NCBI GenBank assembly: GCA_902494555.1
Contig: CABUTR010000010.1
Span: 1-64,000 of the forward strand
Source: an uncultured Collinsella sp.
GTDB taxonomy: Bacteria; Actinomycetota; Coriobacteriia; Coriobacteriales; Coriobacteriaceae
Direction of reading: 5' to 3'
Length of the DNA stretch: 64,000 nucleotides
Positions 8,718-17,414 of the stretch are shown here, piece after piece (position 1 is the first letter of the stretch; the number at the start of each line of letters is the position of its first letter). The position numbers and the translations under genes are program-made. Under the pieces are notes generated by a model. It saw only the letters and a program-made list of their open reading frames with translations. It did no database searches and had not been told where the DNA came from.

Positions 8718-9587
8718 TTACTCGCCACGGACCAGACGGTCAAAGGCAACGACGGTAATGGTGTCGCCGAGCTCCTTGGAGACCTGCTCAGCGTACTTCT
8801 TGATGGTGAGGGAGCTGTCCTTGATGAACTCCTGCTCGGTGAGCACGGACTGCTTGTAGAACTTCTCCAGACGGCCAACAGCCATCTTCTCCTGGATAGC
8901 CTCGGGCTTGCCGGACTCGGCAGCCTGGGCCATGTAGATCTGCTTCTCGTGCTCGACGGTCTCGGCCGGAACCTGATCGCGGGTAGCGCAGATCGGTGCG
9001 ACGGCGGCAACCTGAAGGGCAACGTCGTGAGCGAAGGTCTTGAAGGACTCAGCCTGAGCGGTCTCGGCCTTCTCGAAGGCGAACTCGACGAGGACGCCGA
9101 TCTTACCACCCATGTGGATGTAAGAAGCGAGCGCGCCGTTCTCGGCCTTGCGGGCAGCGAAGCGGGAGATCTTCATGTTCTCGCCCATGATGTGAATCAT
9201 CTCGGTGAGCTCGGAGGAAACGGTCTCCTCGCCCATCGGCTTCTCGAGCAGAGCGTCGACGTCAGCAGGCTCGGTGGTAGCGACAACCTCAGCGACCTTA
9301 GAAGCAAAGCCGGTGAACTTGGCGTTGGAGCCAACGAAGTCGGTCTCGCAGGAGAGCTCGAGCAGAGCGCCGGTCTTGCCATCCTCGGAGACGAACGCGG
9401 CGACAGCGCCCTCGTTGGTCTCACGGCCAGCCTTCTTGGCAGCCTTGGCAAGGCCGTTCTTACGCAGAACGTCGACAGCGGCGTCCATGTCGCCGTCAGC
9501 CTCGACGAGAGCCTTCTTGCACTCCATCATCGGGGAGTCGGTCATCTCGCGGAGCTGCTTGACCATAGCGGCGGTAATCTGGGCCAT
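8718..9587 (-). CDS. tsf: Elongation factor Ts
   Basis: Nucleotide exchange factor for EF-Tu. The N-terminal UBA-like domain has TAAMVKQLREMTDSPMMECK, followed by the core with ETDFVGSN. It is 289 residues from the ATG at 9587. I prefer this start because AAAGGA lies six bases upstream and the protein then begins MAQITAAMVK, as in homologues. It lies 45 bases after rpsB and ends before a strong terminator. Confidence 0.97.
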   Translation of the reverse strand: MAQITAAMVKQLREMTDSPMMECKKALVEADGDMDAAVDVLRKNGLAKAAKKAGRETNEGAVAAFVSEDGKTGALLELSCETDFVGSNAKFTGFASKVAEVVATTEPADVDALLEKPMGEETVSSELTEMIHIMGENMKISRFAARKAENGALASYIHMGGKIGVLVEFAFEKAETAQAESFKTFAHDVALQVAAVAPICATRDQVPAETVEHEKQIYMAQAAESGKPEAIQEKMAVGRLEKFYKQSVLTEQEFIKDSSLTIKKYAEQVSKELGDTITVVAFDRLVRGE

Positions 9588-9632
9588 TGTGGTTCCTTTC
9601 AAAGAGATGAAAAAGAATTAACTAAGACTGAT

Positions 9633-10361
9633 TTACTCGGCCTTGGGCTCAGCGGCCATCTCGGCCTCGGAGACCTGCTCCTTGCCGGAGCCAGCGAGGC
9701 AGGCGTCAGCCATGAGCTCGCACATAAGGGTGACAGCAGAGATAGCGTCATCGTTGCAGGGGATGCCGTACTCGACCTCGTCGGGATCGGAGTTGGTGTC
9801 GATCAGAGCGACGACGGGGATGTTCAGGCGCTGAGCCTCCTTGATGGCGTTCTCCTCGCGCTTGGTGTCGATGACGAAGAGAGCCTGGGGCAGACCCTTC
9901 ATGTCGCGGGCACCACCGAGGTTGGTCTGGAGCTTGGTGAGCTCCTTGCCGAGAACAGCCTGCTCCTTCTTGGGCAGAACAGCCATGCGGCCGTCCTCGA
10001 CCATGGCCTCGAGCTCCTCCATGCGGTTGATGCGGGAGCGGATGGTGACGAAGTTGGTCAGCATGCCGCCGAGCCAACGCTGGTTGATGTAAGGCATGTT
10101 GGCGCGCTCAGCAGCGTTCTTGACGGCCTCCTGAGCCTGCTTCTTGGTGCCGACGAACAGCACGTTGCCGCCCTTGGCGACGTTCTTGACGAAGGTGTAG
10201 GCCTGGTCGGCGTCGAGGATGGTCTGCTTGAGGTCGAGGATGTAGATGCCGTTGCGCTCACCGAAGATGAACGGCTTCATCTTGGGGTTCCAGCGACGGG
10301 TCTGGTGACCGAAGTGGCAGCCGGCCTCGAGCAGGGTGCGGATATTAATCTTGGTAGCCAT
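9633..10361 (-). CDS. rpsB: 30S ribosomal protein S2
   Basis: Small-subunit protein binding near the platform together with S1. The 242-residue protein begins with the classic INIRTLLEAGCHFGHQTRRW and contains RWLGGMLTNFVTIRSRI. The C-terminal tail is rich in Glu and Ala. AGGAGG lies six bases before the ATG. It is first in rpsB-tsf and is preceded by a long leader and a consensus-like promoter. Confidence 0.98.
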   Translation of the reverse strand: MATKINIRTLLEAGCHFGHQTRRWNPKMKPFIFGERNGIYILDLKQTILDADQAYTFVKNVAKGGNVLFVGTKKQAQEAVKNAAERANMPYINQRWLGGMLTNFVTIRSRINRMEELEAMVEDGRMAVLPKKEQAVLGKELTKLQTNLGGARDMKGLPQALFVIDTKREENAIKEAQRLNIPVVALIDTNSDPDEVEYGIPCNDDAISAVTLMCELMADACLAGSGKEQVSEAEMAAEPKAE

Positions 10362-10531
10362 GTTAAACCTCCTGTGGTTTGCCTCCGCGCGGGGTCATCC
10401 TCCAAAACCAACCCGGACATGTGCTACCAAAGCCCGGGCACCACGGTATGAAGTAGCCGCGCGTGCGTGATAAAAACATGTTGCCGTGAAGCAACCCGAT
10501 GAATGATAGCAGGATTGCTTCTTCCTGCCAA
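10362..10531 (-). promoter_or_regulatory. rpsB promoter and structured leader
   Basis: On the minus strand TTGGCA (10526-10531) and TATCAT (10503-10508) are spaced by 17 bases, near consensus. Transcription would leave a leader of about 135 bases before rpsB. It contains small self-complementary stretches (GTTGC/GCAAC near its start, CCCGG/CCGGG in the middle), compatible with autoregulation by S2, which is known for rpsB leaders in other bacteria. Autoregulation here is inference. Confidence 0.7.
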
Positions 10532-10580
10532 CCCGCAATCAAAACCACACACCTGAATGCGGCGCGGGACGGACCAGCCA

Positions 10581-11501
10581 CTATTCGCCGCGGGGATGGG
10601 CTTGAGCCACGGCCCGCTTAAGCCGATCGGGTGTGAGATGCGTGTAGATCTGCGTCGTGGACAGGCTCGCATGACCCAGCAGCTCTTGAACCGAGCGCAG
10701 GTCCGCGCCGCCCTCGAGCAAGTCGGTCGCAAAGGTATGGCGCATCGCATGCGGGGCGATGTCGGCCGGAATGCCGGCGAGCGTCGCCAGCATATGAAAC
10801 CGCCGCCTGAGCATGGCGGCACTCATGCGATTACCGCGCGCCGATATAAGCAGCGGATGCGGCCCGGTAGCGAGGTCACGACGCTTTGCCTGAGCGAGCA
10901 ACTCCGGCCTCCCCTCCTCAATATAGAGACGCGTCGCCTCGAGCGCACGACGATACAGAGGGACGATACGTTCTTTGCTCCCCTTGCCCCACAGGTGCAG
11001 CGTGCGTTCGGACCACGCAATGGACTCCACATTGAGTGCTGCGAGCTCAGAGATACGGGCGCCCGAGGCATAGAGCAGCTCGAGCATCGCCGCATCGCGC
11101 AGTCCCGCGGGTGTTGAGGTATCAGGCGTCTTGAGCAGCGCCTCCACCTGTTGGGTCGTCAGCACACCGGGGAGATCGCGCGGGAGCTTGGGCGAGGAAA
11201 TTGCCGAGACCACATCGCCCTCCACGACCCCCTCGGCAGCCATCCATCGATAGAGCGATCGGATAGCCGACAGATGCGCCGCAAGCGTTCGGGGAGCCAC
11301 CTGCTCACGCGAAAGCTCGGCAAGATAGCGACGAATGGTGCGCACGTCGGCAGCGAAAGCATCTATATCCTCGCGCTCGCACCAGGCAGCAAAGCGCTCC
11401 AGCCTCGAACCATAGGCCGTCACCGTGTTGGGAGAAAGTCCCTCGACACGTGAGATATAGGCGATAAACGAGTCGACGGTGTCGTACAGGTCAAAGGCTA
11501 T
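10581..11501 (-). CDS. xerC: Tyrosine recombinase XerC/XerD
   Basis: Site-specific recombinase, probably resolving chromosome dimers. The catalytic set is complete: R in YASGARISEL, K in WGKGSKERIV, then HAMRH, LLGHASLSTTQ and the nucleophile Y in IYTHL. The first ATG/GTG/TTG in frame is GTG at 11423, but the family's N-terminal segment is encoded upstream of it (residues reading SFIAYISRVEGLSPNTVTAY). The frame is open back beyond 11501. I therefore place the start at ATA 11501, which overlaps the trmFO TAG and has GGAGG eight bases upstream. CTG at 11489 is the alternative. From ATA the length is 306 residues, normal for the family. Confidence 0.85.
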   Translation of the reverse strand: MAFDLYDTVDSFIAYISRVEGLSPNTVTAYGSRLERFAAWCEREDIDAFAADVRTIRRYLAELSREQVAPRTLAAHLSAIRSLYRWMAAEGVVEGDVVSAISSPKLPRDLPGVLTTQQVEALLKTPDTSTPAGLRDAAMLELLYASGARISELAALNVESIAWSERTLHLWGKGSKERIVPLYRRALEATRLYIEEGRPELLAQAKRRDLATGPHPLLISARGNRMSAAMLRRRFHMLATLAGIPADIAPHAMRHTFATDLLEGGADLRSVQELLGHASLSTTQIYTHLTPDRLKRAVAQAHPRGE

Positions 11502-12835
11502 GACCGGTCGCCTCCAAACAGATCGGGGCGAGTGGCCAGATAGGTATCAAGGGCCTCGAGCGCACGGTCCGCATAGGCCTGGTAGCGGTCGCGCTTGCTG
11601 CGGCGCTTACCGTCCTCGAGCGGCGGCACCAGGCCAAAGTTGACATGCATAGGCTGATAGCCCACGGTGGCAGGATCGGTCGCATAGCCCACGAGCGCAC
11701 CCAGGGCGCCAACGCGCGGCAACTCGATGCCCGCGGCACCGATAGCCTCGGCATAGGTGTTGAGCGCCGCGAGCAGACCTGTCGCCACGGCTTCCATGTA
11801 CCCCTCGGTGCCGGTGATCTGACCGGCCAGGCGCACGCCGGTACCGGGCACGGCAAAGGTGCCATCGAGCACGTGAGGGGCATCGACAAAGGTGTTGCGG
11901 TGCATGACACCGTAGCGGAAGAACTCAGCGTTCTCCAGGCCCGGCACCATATGGAAGACGCGCTTCTGCTCGCCAAAGGTCAGGTTGGTCTGGAAGCCCA
12001 CCAGGTTATAGGCGGTCTTCTCCTTGTTCTCGGCACGCAGCTGAATCGCCGCCCAGGGGCGACGTCCGGTACGCGGGTCGGTGAGGCCGACGGGCTTCAT
12101 GGCACCAAAGCGGATGGCATCCTTGCCCGTGCGCGCGACCTCCTCGGCGGGCTGGCAGGCCTGGAACAGATCGCCGCCCTCAAAGTCTTTGAGCACCACG
12201 CGGTCGGCCGTGGTAAGCGCCTCGATAAAGGCCTCGTACTCCTCCTTGTTGAGCGGAGCGTTGAGATAGTCGCCGCTCCCCTGCTCCTCGTAGCGCGACT
12301 GCGAGAACAGCACGTCCATATCGAGCGTGGAGGCATCGACGATCGGCGCCGCGGCATCGAAGAACGCAAGGGCGTCGCCACCGACGAGCTTCATGACCTC
12401 TTCGCTCAGCGCAGGTGAACACAGCGGGCCCGCGGCAATGACCACGTGGCCCTCGGGAATCTGCGTGACCTCGCCGTGCACGACCTCGATATTGGGACGA
12501 GCGGCAACTTCGGCCTCGACAAGCTCGGAAAACTTGCCGCGGTCGACCGCCAAGGCGCCACCGGCGGGAACAGCCGCGCGATGGGCGCAATCGAGCAGGA
12601 CTGAACCCATGCGCTCAAGCTCAGCTTTCAGCAAACCAGCCGCGGAATCCGGACGGGTCGACTTAAACGAATTGGAACAGACGAGCTCTGCCAGGTGATC
12701 GGTATGGTGGGCCGGGGAGCTCACCTGGGGGCGCATCTCGCACAGCTTTACGGCAAACCCGCGGTCTGCCAGTTGGATCGCACATTCCGAACCCGCCAGA
12801 CCGCCACCGATAACCGTCACCTGATCAAACAGCAT
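11498..12835 (-). CDS. trmFO: Methylenetetrahydrofolate-tRNA-(uracil-5-)-methyltransferase
   Basis: Folate- and FAD-dependent enzyme making m5U54 in the tRNA T-loop. The 445-residue protein starts with the dinucleotide-binding VTVIGGGLAGSECAIQLADR, then LCEMRP and the family stretch ELVCSNSFKS. GTGVRLAGQITGTEGYMEA lies near the C-terminal end. ATG 12835 is preferred over TTG 12841 because AAAGGTG lies seven bases upstream. The stop overlaps the proposed xerC start. It belongs to the yraN-comM-dprA-trmFO-xerC series. Confidence 0.96.
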   Translation of the reverse strand: MLFDQVTVIGGGLAGSECAIQLADRGFAVKLCEMRPQVSSPAHHTDHLAELVCSNSFKSTRPDSAAGLLKAELERMGSVLLDCAHRAAVPAGGALAVDRGKFSELVEAEVAARPNIEVVHGEVTQIPEGHVVIAAGPLCSPALSEEVMKLVGGDALAFFDAAAPIVDASTLDMDVLFSQSRYEEQGSGDYLNAPLNKEEYEAFIEALTTADRVVLKDFEGGDLFQACQPAEEVARTGKDAIRFGAMKPVGLTDPRTGRRPWAAIQLRAENKEKTAYNLVGFQTNLTFGEQKRVFHMVPGLENAEFFRYGVMHRNTFVDAPHVLDGTFAVPGTGVRLAGQITGTEGYMEAVATGLLAALNTYAEAIGAAGIELPRVGALGALVGYATDPATVGYQPMHVNFGLVPPLEDGKRRSKRDRYQAYADRALEALDTYLATRPDLFGGDRS

Positions 12836-12849
12836 CTGCAAACACCTTT

Positions 12850-13785
12850 CTAATTGACACGTTTTCCATTGTGACCGAAGGGTGTCTGGGCGTGAAGGGC
12901 AAACTTGGAGGGCGCATACCTTCCATCCATCATGCGCTCGATAAGACCCTCGAACTCAAGCGAGCCCAGGAGCTTAAGTACGCCGACGGCATCGAGCGAG
13001 ACGAGCGCCGCGATGTCGTCGACCTTGAGCGGAGAGGCGATGAGCGCATGCATCACAGTCTGCTGCGTTGGATCCAGGTCGGCAATGCCGGGAGCATCGG
13101 GGCGCGAGTAGCGCAGGGTGCCGTAGATGCGTGAGATAGCCATCTCGATAGATTCCTCGTCGATGATGCAGCAGGCACCGTTCGCAATGAGGTAATTCGT
13201 GCCACGCGACTCGGGCGATAGGATCGACCCCGGCACAGCAAGAAGTTCTCGCCCCAAATCCATAGCAGCCTCGGCTGTAGAAAACGTCCCGGAAGGCATA
13301 CCCGCCTCGGATACAAAGAGGGCTTGCGACAGGGCCGCGATCACGCGATTGCGGCGCGGAAAGGCAAACTTGCGCGGACCCATGCCCCACGGAGAGATCG
13401 ACACGACCGCGCCACCCGTATCGAGCGTGCGCGTAATAAGCCCCGCGCTCGAGCGCGGATAGACCACGTCGGCGCCCGTCCCCAGCACCACGACGTGTTT
13501 GCCGCCAGCGTTGACCGCAGCCCAACCCGAGGTCTGGTCACAACCGACCGCGCCACCCGAAACTACCGTCACGCCCGCCTCGACCGCAACCTTTGCCGCA
13601 AGCTCTGCCACGGCAAGACCATACGGAGAGGCCTTGCGCGCGCCGATGATGGAGAGCGCGGGCGTCGAAAGCACCTCGGGGTTGCCGCGCACATAGAGCG
13701 TCTGGGGTACATCAGAAAGCTCCAAAACGGTCTCGGGATACAACGCATCACCTGGATGCAGCTCAAAGGTCCCCTCGGCCATCAT
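12850..13785 (-). CDS. dprA: DNA-processing protein DprA
   Basis: Binds incoming single-stranded DNA during transformation and loads RecA. The Rossmann-like core has IGARKASPYGLAVAELAAKV, VVSGGAVGCDQTSGWAAVNA, FAFPRRNRVIAALSQALFV and the final part RGTNYLIANGA. A small winged-helix-like C-terminal domain lies at about 240-300. I start it at ATG 13785 (311 residues), which overlaps the comM stop as ATGA and has AAGGAGG five bases upstream. Adjacency to comM fits a role in DNA uptake, although no uptake machinery is visible in this window. Confidence 0.93.
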   Translation of the reverse strand: MMAEGTFELHPGDALYPETVLELSDVPQTLYVRGNPEVLSTPALSIIGARKASPYGLAVAELAAKVAVEAGVTVVSGGAVGCDQTSGWAAVNAGGKHVVVLGTGADVVYPRSSAGLITRTLDTGGAVVSISPWGMGPRKFAFPRRNRVIAALSQALFVSEAGMPSGTFSTAEAAMDLGRELLAVPGSILSPESRGTNYLIANGACCIIDEESIEMAISRIYGTLRYSRPDAPGIADLDPTQQTVMHALIASPLKVDDIAALVSLDAVGVLKLLGSLEFEGLIERMMDGRYAPSKFALHAQTPFGHNGKRVN

Positions 13786-15305
13786 TGGTCCCTCCTTCCC
13801 TGATACATCGCCGCCTCGAGCACGTGGTCCTGCGTCACTTGCTCGCTCTCGGCGACATCTGCGATCGTACGCGCAATGCGAACCAGGCGCACGATGCCGC
13901 GGCCCGTGAGATGCGTGCGCTTCGACAGGCCGAGCACACACTTCTCCGCCGCATCATCGAGCTCAAAGGTCGATACGACGCCGTCAATGGACCGCGTCTC
14001 ATCATCCTCGGCCTCGGCATCCGCATCGTCCATACGGGACTCGCGCCAGGCGCGAAAGGCGCGACCGCGCACAACGTAGTCACGCAACTCGGCAGACGAC
14101 ATACCCTCCGCTCCCTCGATAATCACCTGGGGGTCGGGACGGGTCACATCGATCATCATGTCGATACGGTCGGCCAAAGGACCGCGCAGTTTAGACCGAT
14201 AGCGCTCGACCATCGATGCCGAGCAGCGGCATGGCACCTCACGGTCGCCCAAAAAGCCGCAGGGGCAGGGATTACTCGCAGCCAGCAGCTGAAAGCGCGA
14301 CGGGAGGGTAAAGGCCCCGTCGACGCGCACGATCCTCACATAGCCGCGTTCGATGGGCTGACGCAGCGTCTGCAGCACACCCGTGGGAAACTCGGCAAGC
14401 TCGTCCAAAAAGAGCACGCCGCCATGAGCCAGGCTGATCTCACCCGGATGCACCGGGCGTCCTCCGCCAATGAGGCCAGCCGTTGAAATGCTGTGATGGG
14501 GACTTCGAAACGGCCGATGACCTGCCAATAATCCATCGATGTTCTCGCCCAAGACCGAATGGATGCACAGCGCCTCCTGTTGATCCTCAACGGAAAGCTC
14601 GGGCAGGATGCCGGTCATACGACGGGCGAGCATCGTCTTGCCCGATCCCGGGGACCCGATCATAAGCAAACCGAGCTCACCCGCTGCCGCCAGCGCCATG
14701 CCGCGTTTGGCAACCTCCTGCCCCAGCACGTCGGCATAGTCGAGTTCAGGCTCAAAAGTAGCCTCAACACCCTCGGAATCCAGATAGTGCCGAGCCGCCT
14801 CGCCCATGCCATGGGCAAGCTGAGACAAATGATCGATAAAGCCGCAATCCACGCCCGCAAGCGGCACATGCTGATCGGACCTGCCGGCGATAAAGGACAG
14901 CCCCATATCACGCGCCAACAGCTGAAACGCCACCTCGCCCTTGACGGGCAGCACTGTGCCGTCCAGACCAAGCTCACCTGCGATAAGGCAGCGATCGAGG
15001 TTGTCGTGGGGAATCTGACCATCGGCCGCCAATACCGCGATGGCGATGGGCAGATCAAAGCCGCTACCGGTCTTGCGAATATCGCCGGGTGCCAGATTGA
15101 CCGTAATGCCCGAGCGCGGGATCTCGAACCCGGCGGAGCGCATCGCGCAGCGAATACGACCGCGTGACTCCATCACCTCCATACTCGGAATGCCGAGCAT
15201 CTGGATGCCCGGCAAGCCGCCGGCAAGCGAGACCTCGACCGTGACGTGAATCGCCTCGACGCCGCGGATGCAGGCCGCGTGAACGGCAAACGTCTCGAAC
15301 GCCAT
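13782..15305 (-). CDS. comM: YifB/ComM Mg-chelatase-like AAA+ ATPase
   Basis: ComM is a hexameric helicase promoting branch migration during natural transformation. The 507-residue protein has the N-terminal Lon-like fold segment (HVTVEVSLAGGLPGIQMLGI) and Walker A GSPGSGKTMLARR. Walker B is GVLFLDELAEF, and the segment NPCPCGFLGD is typical of the family. The C-terminal Mg-chelatase domain has LTGRGIVRLVRIARTIAD. The ATG at 15305 shares one base with the yraN stop. The yraN-comM-dprA order is widespread in bacteria. Confidence 0.95.
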   Translation of the reverse strand: MAFETFAVHAACIRGVEAIHVTVEVSLAGGLPGIQMLGIPSMEVMESRGRIRCAMRSAGFEIPRSGITVNLAPGDIRKTGSGFDLPIAIAVLAADGQIPHDNLDRCLIAGELGLDGTVLPVKGEVAFQLLARDMGLSFIAGRSDQHVPLAGVDCGFIDHLSQLAHGMGEAARHYLDSEGVEATFEPELDYADVLGQEVAKRGMALAAAGELGLLMIGSPGSGKTMLARRMTGILPELSVEDQQEALCIHSVLGENIDGLLAGHRPFRSPHHSISTAGLIGGGRPVHPGEISLAHGGVLFLDELAEFPTGVLQTLRQPIERGYVRIVRVDGAFTLPSRFQLLAASNPCPCGFLGDREVPCRCSASMVERYRSKLRGPLADRIDMMIDVTRPDPQVIIEGAEGMSSAELRDYVVRGRAFRAWRESRMDDADAEAEDDETRSIDGVVSTFELDDAAEKCVLGLSKRTHLTGRGIVRLVRIARTIADVAESEQVTQDHVLEAAMYQGRRDQ

Positions 15306-15790
15306 CACGACACCTGCCAATCGAACGCGTTGTACTGATGCTCGATCTCGGCGATATGCCCGCCGCGAATGGTGACACCCACGGCATCGAAGCGAATCGC
15401 CTTGAGCGGATAATGTTCCATGAGATAGCAACTTGCGATGCGGCGGTAGCGGCGTTGCTTTTGGGCGTCCACGGCCTCCTCGGGAAAGACCCGCGTGCTG
15501 CAATCCAGTGCAACGCGTCTGGTCTTGACCTCGGCCATCACCACGACATCGTCGAGCTCATCGAGCAGCACCAGATCGGCCTCGCCCTCGGTGCAACGAT
15601 AACCCTGCTCCAGCAAGGTGTAGCCGCGCTCGTTAAAGTAGTCGATGGTGATCAGCTCGCCCAGCATGCCCAGCTCGCGGGGACTGAGTCCCTTGATAAA
15701 CTCGGGCGTCATCGCCCCGCAGTCGAGCTCGCCGTTTTCCCAACGCTCCTTGAGCTGCTGCGTCTTGCTCTTTTTGCTTGCGGCACTCAT
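15305..15790 (-). CDS. YraN family (UPF0102) endonuclease-like protein
   Basis: Small putative nuclease of the PD-(D/E)xK fold; its cellular role is not established. The core reads GELITIDYFNERGYTLLEQG, then EGEADLVLLDE with the conserved acidic residues, and AEVKTRR with the E-x-K motif. An N-terminal tail of about 35 Lys/Glu-rich residues precedes the core. ATG 15790 (161 residues) has AGGAG five bases upstream. It opens the comM-dprA series. Function beyond fold membership is not claimed. Confidence 0.88.
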   Translation of the reverse strand: MSAASKKSKTQQLKERWENGELDCGAMTPEFIKGLSPRELGMLGELITIDYFNERGYTLLEQGYRCTEGEADLVLLDELDDVVVMAEVKTRRVALDCSTRVFPEEAVDAQKQRRYRRIASCYLMEHYPLKAIRFDAVGVTIRGGHIAEIEHQYNAFDWQVS

Positions 15791-15887
15791 GGGGTCTCCT
15801 TTCCCGCACGCTGCATTGCCCCGATGATGAGGGCACCTTTCATGCGGGTAAGTACCGGAAGCAAACCAAAAGCTGACCAAATGCCGT

Positions 15888-15930
15888 CAAAAAACGGGCC
15901 GTACGCAGCAATGGTGTTGCATACGGCCCG
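15888..15930 (-). terminator. Terminator after rnhB
   Basis: CGGGCCGTA at 15895-15903 pairs with TACGGCCCG at 15922-15930, and GCA/TGC extends the stem. On the minus strand it is followed by TTTTTTG. It lies 50 bases after the rnhB stop and upstream of yraN. Confidence 0.85.
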
Positions 15931-15979
15931 CTACCAGCAGGTTTATAAAACCCCAGAGGTCCCTGTCTCCACAATTAAC

Positions 15980-16768
15980 CTAGAAAAGGCGCTCAGTCTG
16001 CAGAAAGTTTCCGCAAAAGCTCACGCGGTGCAGTGGACAAAGTCCATGTTTGCGAATGGCCTCGATGTGCTCGGGGCTCGCGTAGCCCTTCGACTCGGCC
16101 AGATGGTACTCGGGATACTCGGCGTCGTACTCGACCATCATCTCGTCACGCGTGACCTTGGCCATGATGGACGCCGCGGCGATGCAGGCGATTTTGGCAT
16201 CGCCCTTCACCACATCGCGCTCGTTAGGAACGGCGCCCAAGGGGTTGCCATCCATGAGGACGCAGTCTGGTTCAAGTCCCGTATCAGCCACGGCGCCCGC
16301 AACGGCGGCACGGATAGCACGGGCCATGCCCATCTCATCGATATCCTTCGGCGCGATATGGCAAAAACCGATCGCCGTCGCCACCTTGGCAATCTTCACT
16401 GAGAGCAACTCGCGGCGCGCGGGCGTGAGCTTTTTGGAATCGTTGATACCCCAGACGCGCGGCTCCATAGGAAGACAGACGGCGCATACCGTCAAAGGGC
16501 CGGCCACCGATCCGCGACCTACCTCGTCGACACCAACGACCACCCCATCGCCGCCAAGCTCATGCATAAGCTCGTACATGCCATTAACGCGCTCGCGCTC
16601 GGCAAGCTCTTTGGCATGGCGTTTGAGGGCGCGCTCACAAGCCTTGATCACCTGCTGGCGCGGGTCCTCGCGATAATGCTCTACGAGGGCGGGAATCTCC
16701 TCAAACGTAGCGCTCGCCAACTCACCGGCAACCTGCGATGCCGAAACCGAGCTCGTCATGTTGGCCAT
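15980..16768 (-). CDS. rnhB: Ribonuclease HII
   Basis: Removes single ribonucleotides and RNA primers from DNA. Catalytic motifs are visible: VVGVDEVGRGSVAGPLTV, NDSKKLTPARREL, VLMDGNPLG and AAASIMAKVTRDEMM. About 75 residues precede the first catalytic motif, more than in E. coli but common in related bacteria with an extended N-terminal part. ATG 16768 (262 residues) has AAGGAGGG six bases upstream; the longer reading to 16786 is less likely. It follows rplS after a terminator. Confidence 0.96.
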   Translation of the reverse strand: MANMTSSVSASQVAGELASATFEEIPALVEHYREDPRQQVIKACERALKRHAKELAERERVNGMYELMHELGGDGVVVGVDEVGRGSVAGPLTVCAVCLPMEPRVWGINDSKKLTPARRELLSVKIAKVATAIGFCHIAPKDIDEMGMARAIRAAVAGAVADTGLEPDCVLMDGNPLGAVPNERDVVKGDAKIACIAAASIMAKVTRDEMMVEYDAEYPEYHLAESKGYASPEHIEAIRKHGLCPLHRVSFCGNFLQTERLF

Positions 16769-16796
16769 ACCAGGCCCTCCTTGCATGCAAATCAGA

Positions 16797-16827
16797 TAAA
16801 AAGAAGGGCCACCCGAAGGTGACCCTT
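16797..16827 (-). terminator. Terminator after rplS
   Basis: A ten-base stem, 16804-16813 with 16818-16827, closed by a TTCG tetraloop (minus strand) and followed by CTTTTT. It sits between rplS and rnhB, and overlaps the upstream region of rnhB. Confidence 0.9.
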
Positions 16828-16861
16828 GTGTCCAAACGAGTGGACAGACGCTGCGATCTTC

Positions 16862-17203
16862 TTAGCGCTTCTCGGGGATGCGAGCAGCCTTGCCCACCTT
16901 GTCGCGGAGGTAGTACAGCTTGGCGCGACGGACACGACCATGACGAACGACCTCGAGCTTGACGATCTTGGGGCTGTGAAGCGGGAAGGTACGCTCAACA
17001 CCGACACCGAAGGACATCTTGCGGACGGTGAAGGTCTCGCGGGCACCGGCGCCGGCCATGCGGATGACGTCGCCCTGGAAGACCTGGATGCGCTCGCGGT
17101 CGCCTTCCTTAATGCGGTAGTGAACCTTGACGTTGTCGGCGACGCGAACCTGAGGAATGTCCTCGCGGATCTGCTGACGCTCGATTGCGCGGATGTAATC
17201 CAT
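16862..17203 (-). CDS. rplS: 50S ribosomal protein L19
   Basis: Large-subunit protein at the 30S-50S interface. The 113-residue protein shows the family core: VRVADNVKVHYRIKEGDRER, QVFQGDVIRM and RTFPLHSPKI, ending with LYYLRDKVGKAARI. ATG 17203 has AAGGA seven bases upstream. It stands alone here, not with trmD-rimM-rpsP, the order seen in many bacteria. Confidence 0.98.
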   Translation of the reverse strand: MDYIRAIERQQIREDIPQVRVADNVKVHYRIKEGDRERIQVFQGDVIRMAGAGARETFTVRKMSFGVGVERTFPLHSPKIVKLEVVRHGRVRRAKLYYLRDKVGKAARIPEKR

Positions 17204-17227
17204 GTGCAATTCCTTACTCTTCTAGAG

Positions 17228-17300
17228 GTGCCGTACCACCTTGGCCGGCACGTAGTTGAACAAACGTATTCGAGTATACACGCGCGGGTTTCTGCTGCAA
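17228..17300 (-). promoter_or_regulatory. rplS promoter and leader hairpin
   Basis: On the minus strand TTGCAG (17295-17300) and TATACT (17273-17278) are 16 bases apart. The leader holds a hairpin, GTGCCG (17228-17233) pairing with CGGCAC (17246-17251), about 25 bases before the start codon. Known L19 leaders in other phyla also carry a hairpin; relatedness is not shown. Confidence 0.75.
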
Positions 17301-17345
17301 GAACAATTTTTTACGCAGACAAAAAGACAAAACCCGCACATGATA

Positions 17346-17375
17346 ACCGCCCGCCTCACGAATGAGACGGGCGGT
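17346..17375 (-). terminator. Hairpin after ppdK, probable terminator
   Basis: ACCGCCCG (17346-17353) pairs with CGGGCGGT (17368-17375), with CTC/GAG extending it. No U-run follows immediately, but TTTTG and TTTTTG lie 15-30 bases on. It lies 40 bases beyond the ppdK stop. Confidence 0.65.
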
Positions 17376-17414
17376 ATGAAGGGGGGGCTACGCTAGGCGT
17401 CGATGCGCAGAGCG

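Noticed and set aside
13786..13941. N-terminal extension of dprA
   Set aside because: It lies inside comM, is low-complexity Arg/His/Ala, and ATG 13785 has AAGGAGG and an ATGA junction.
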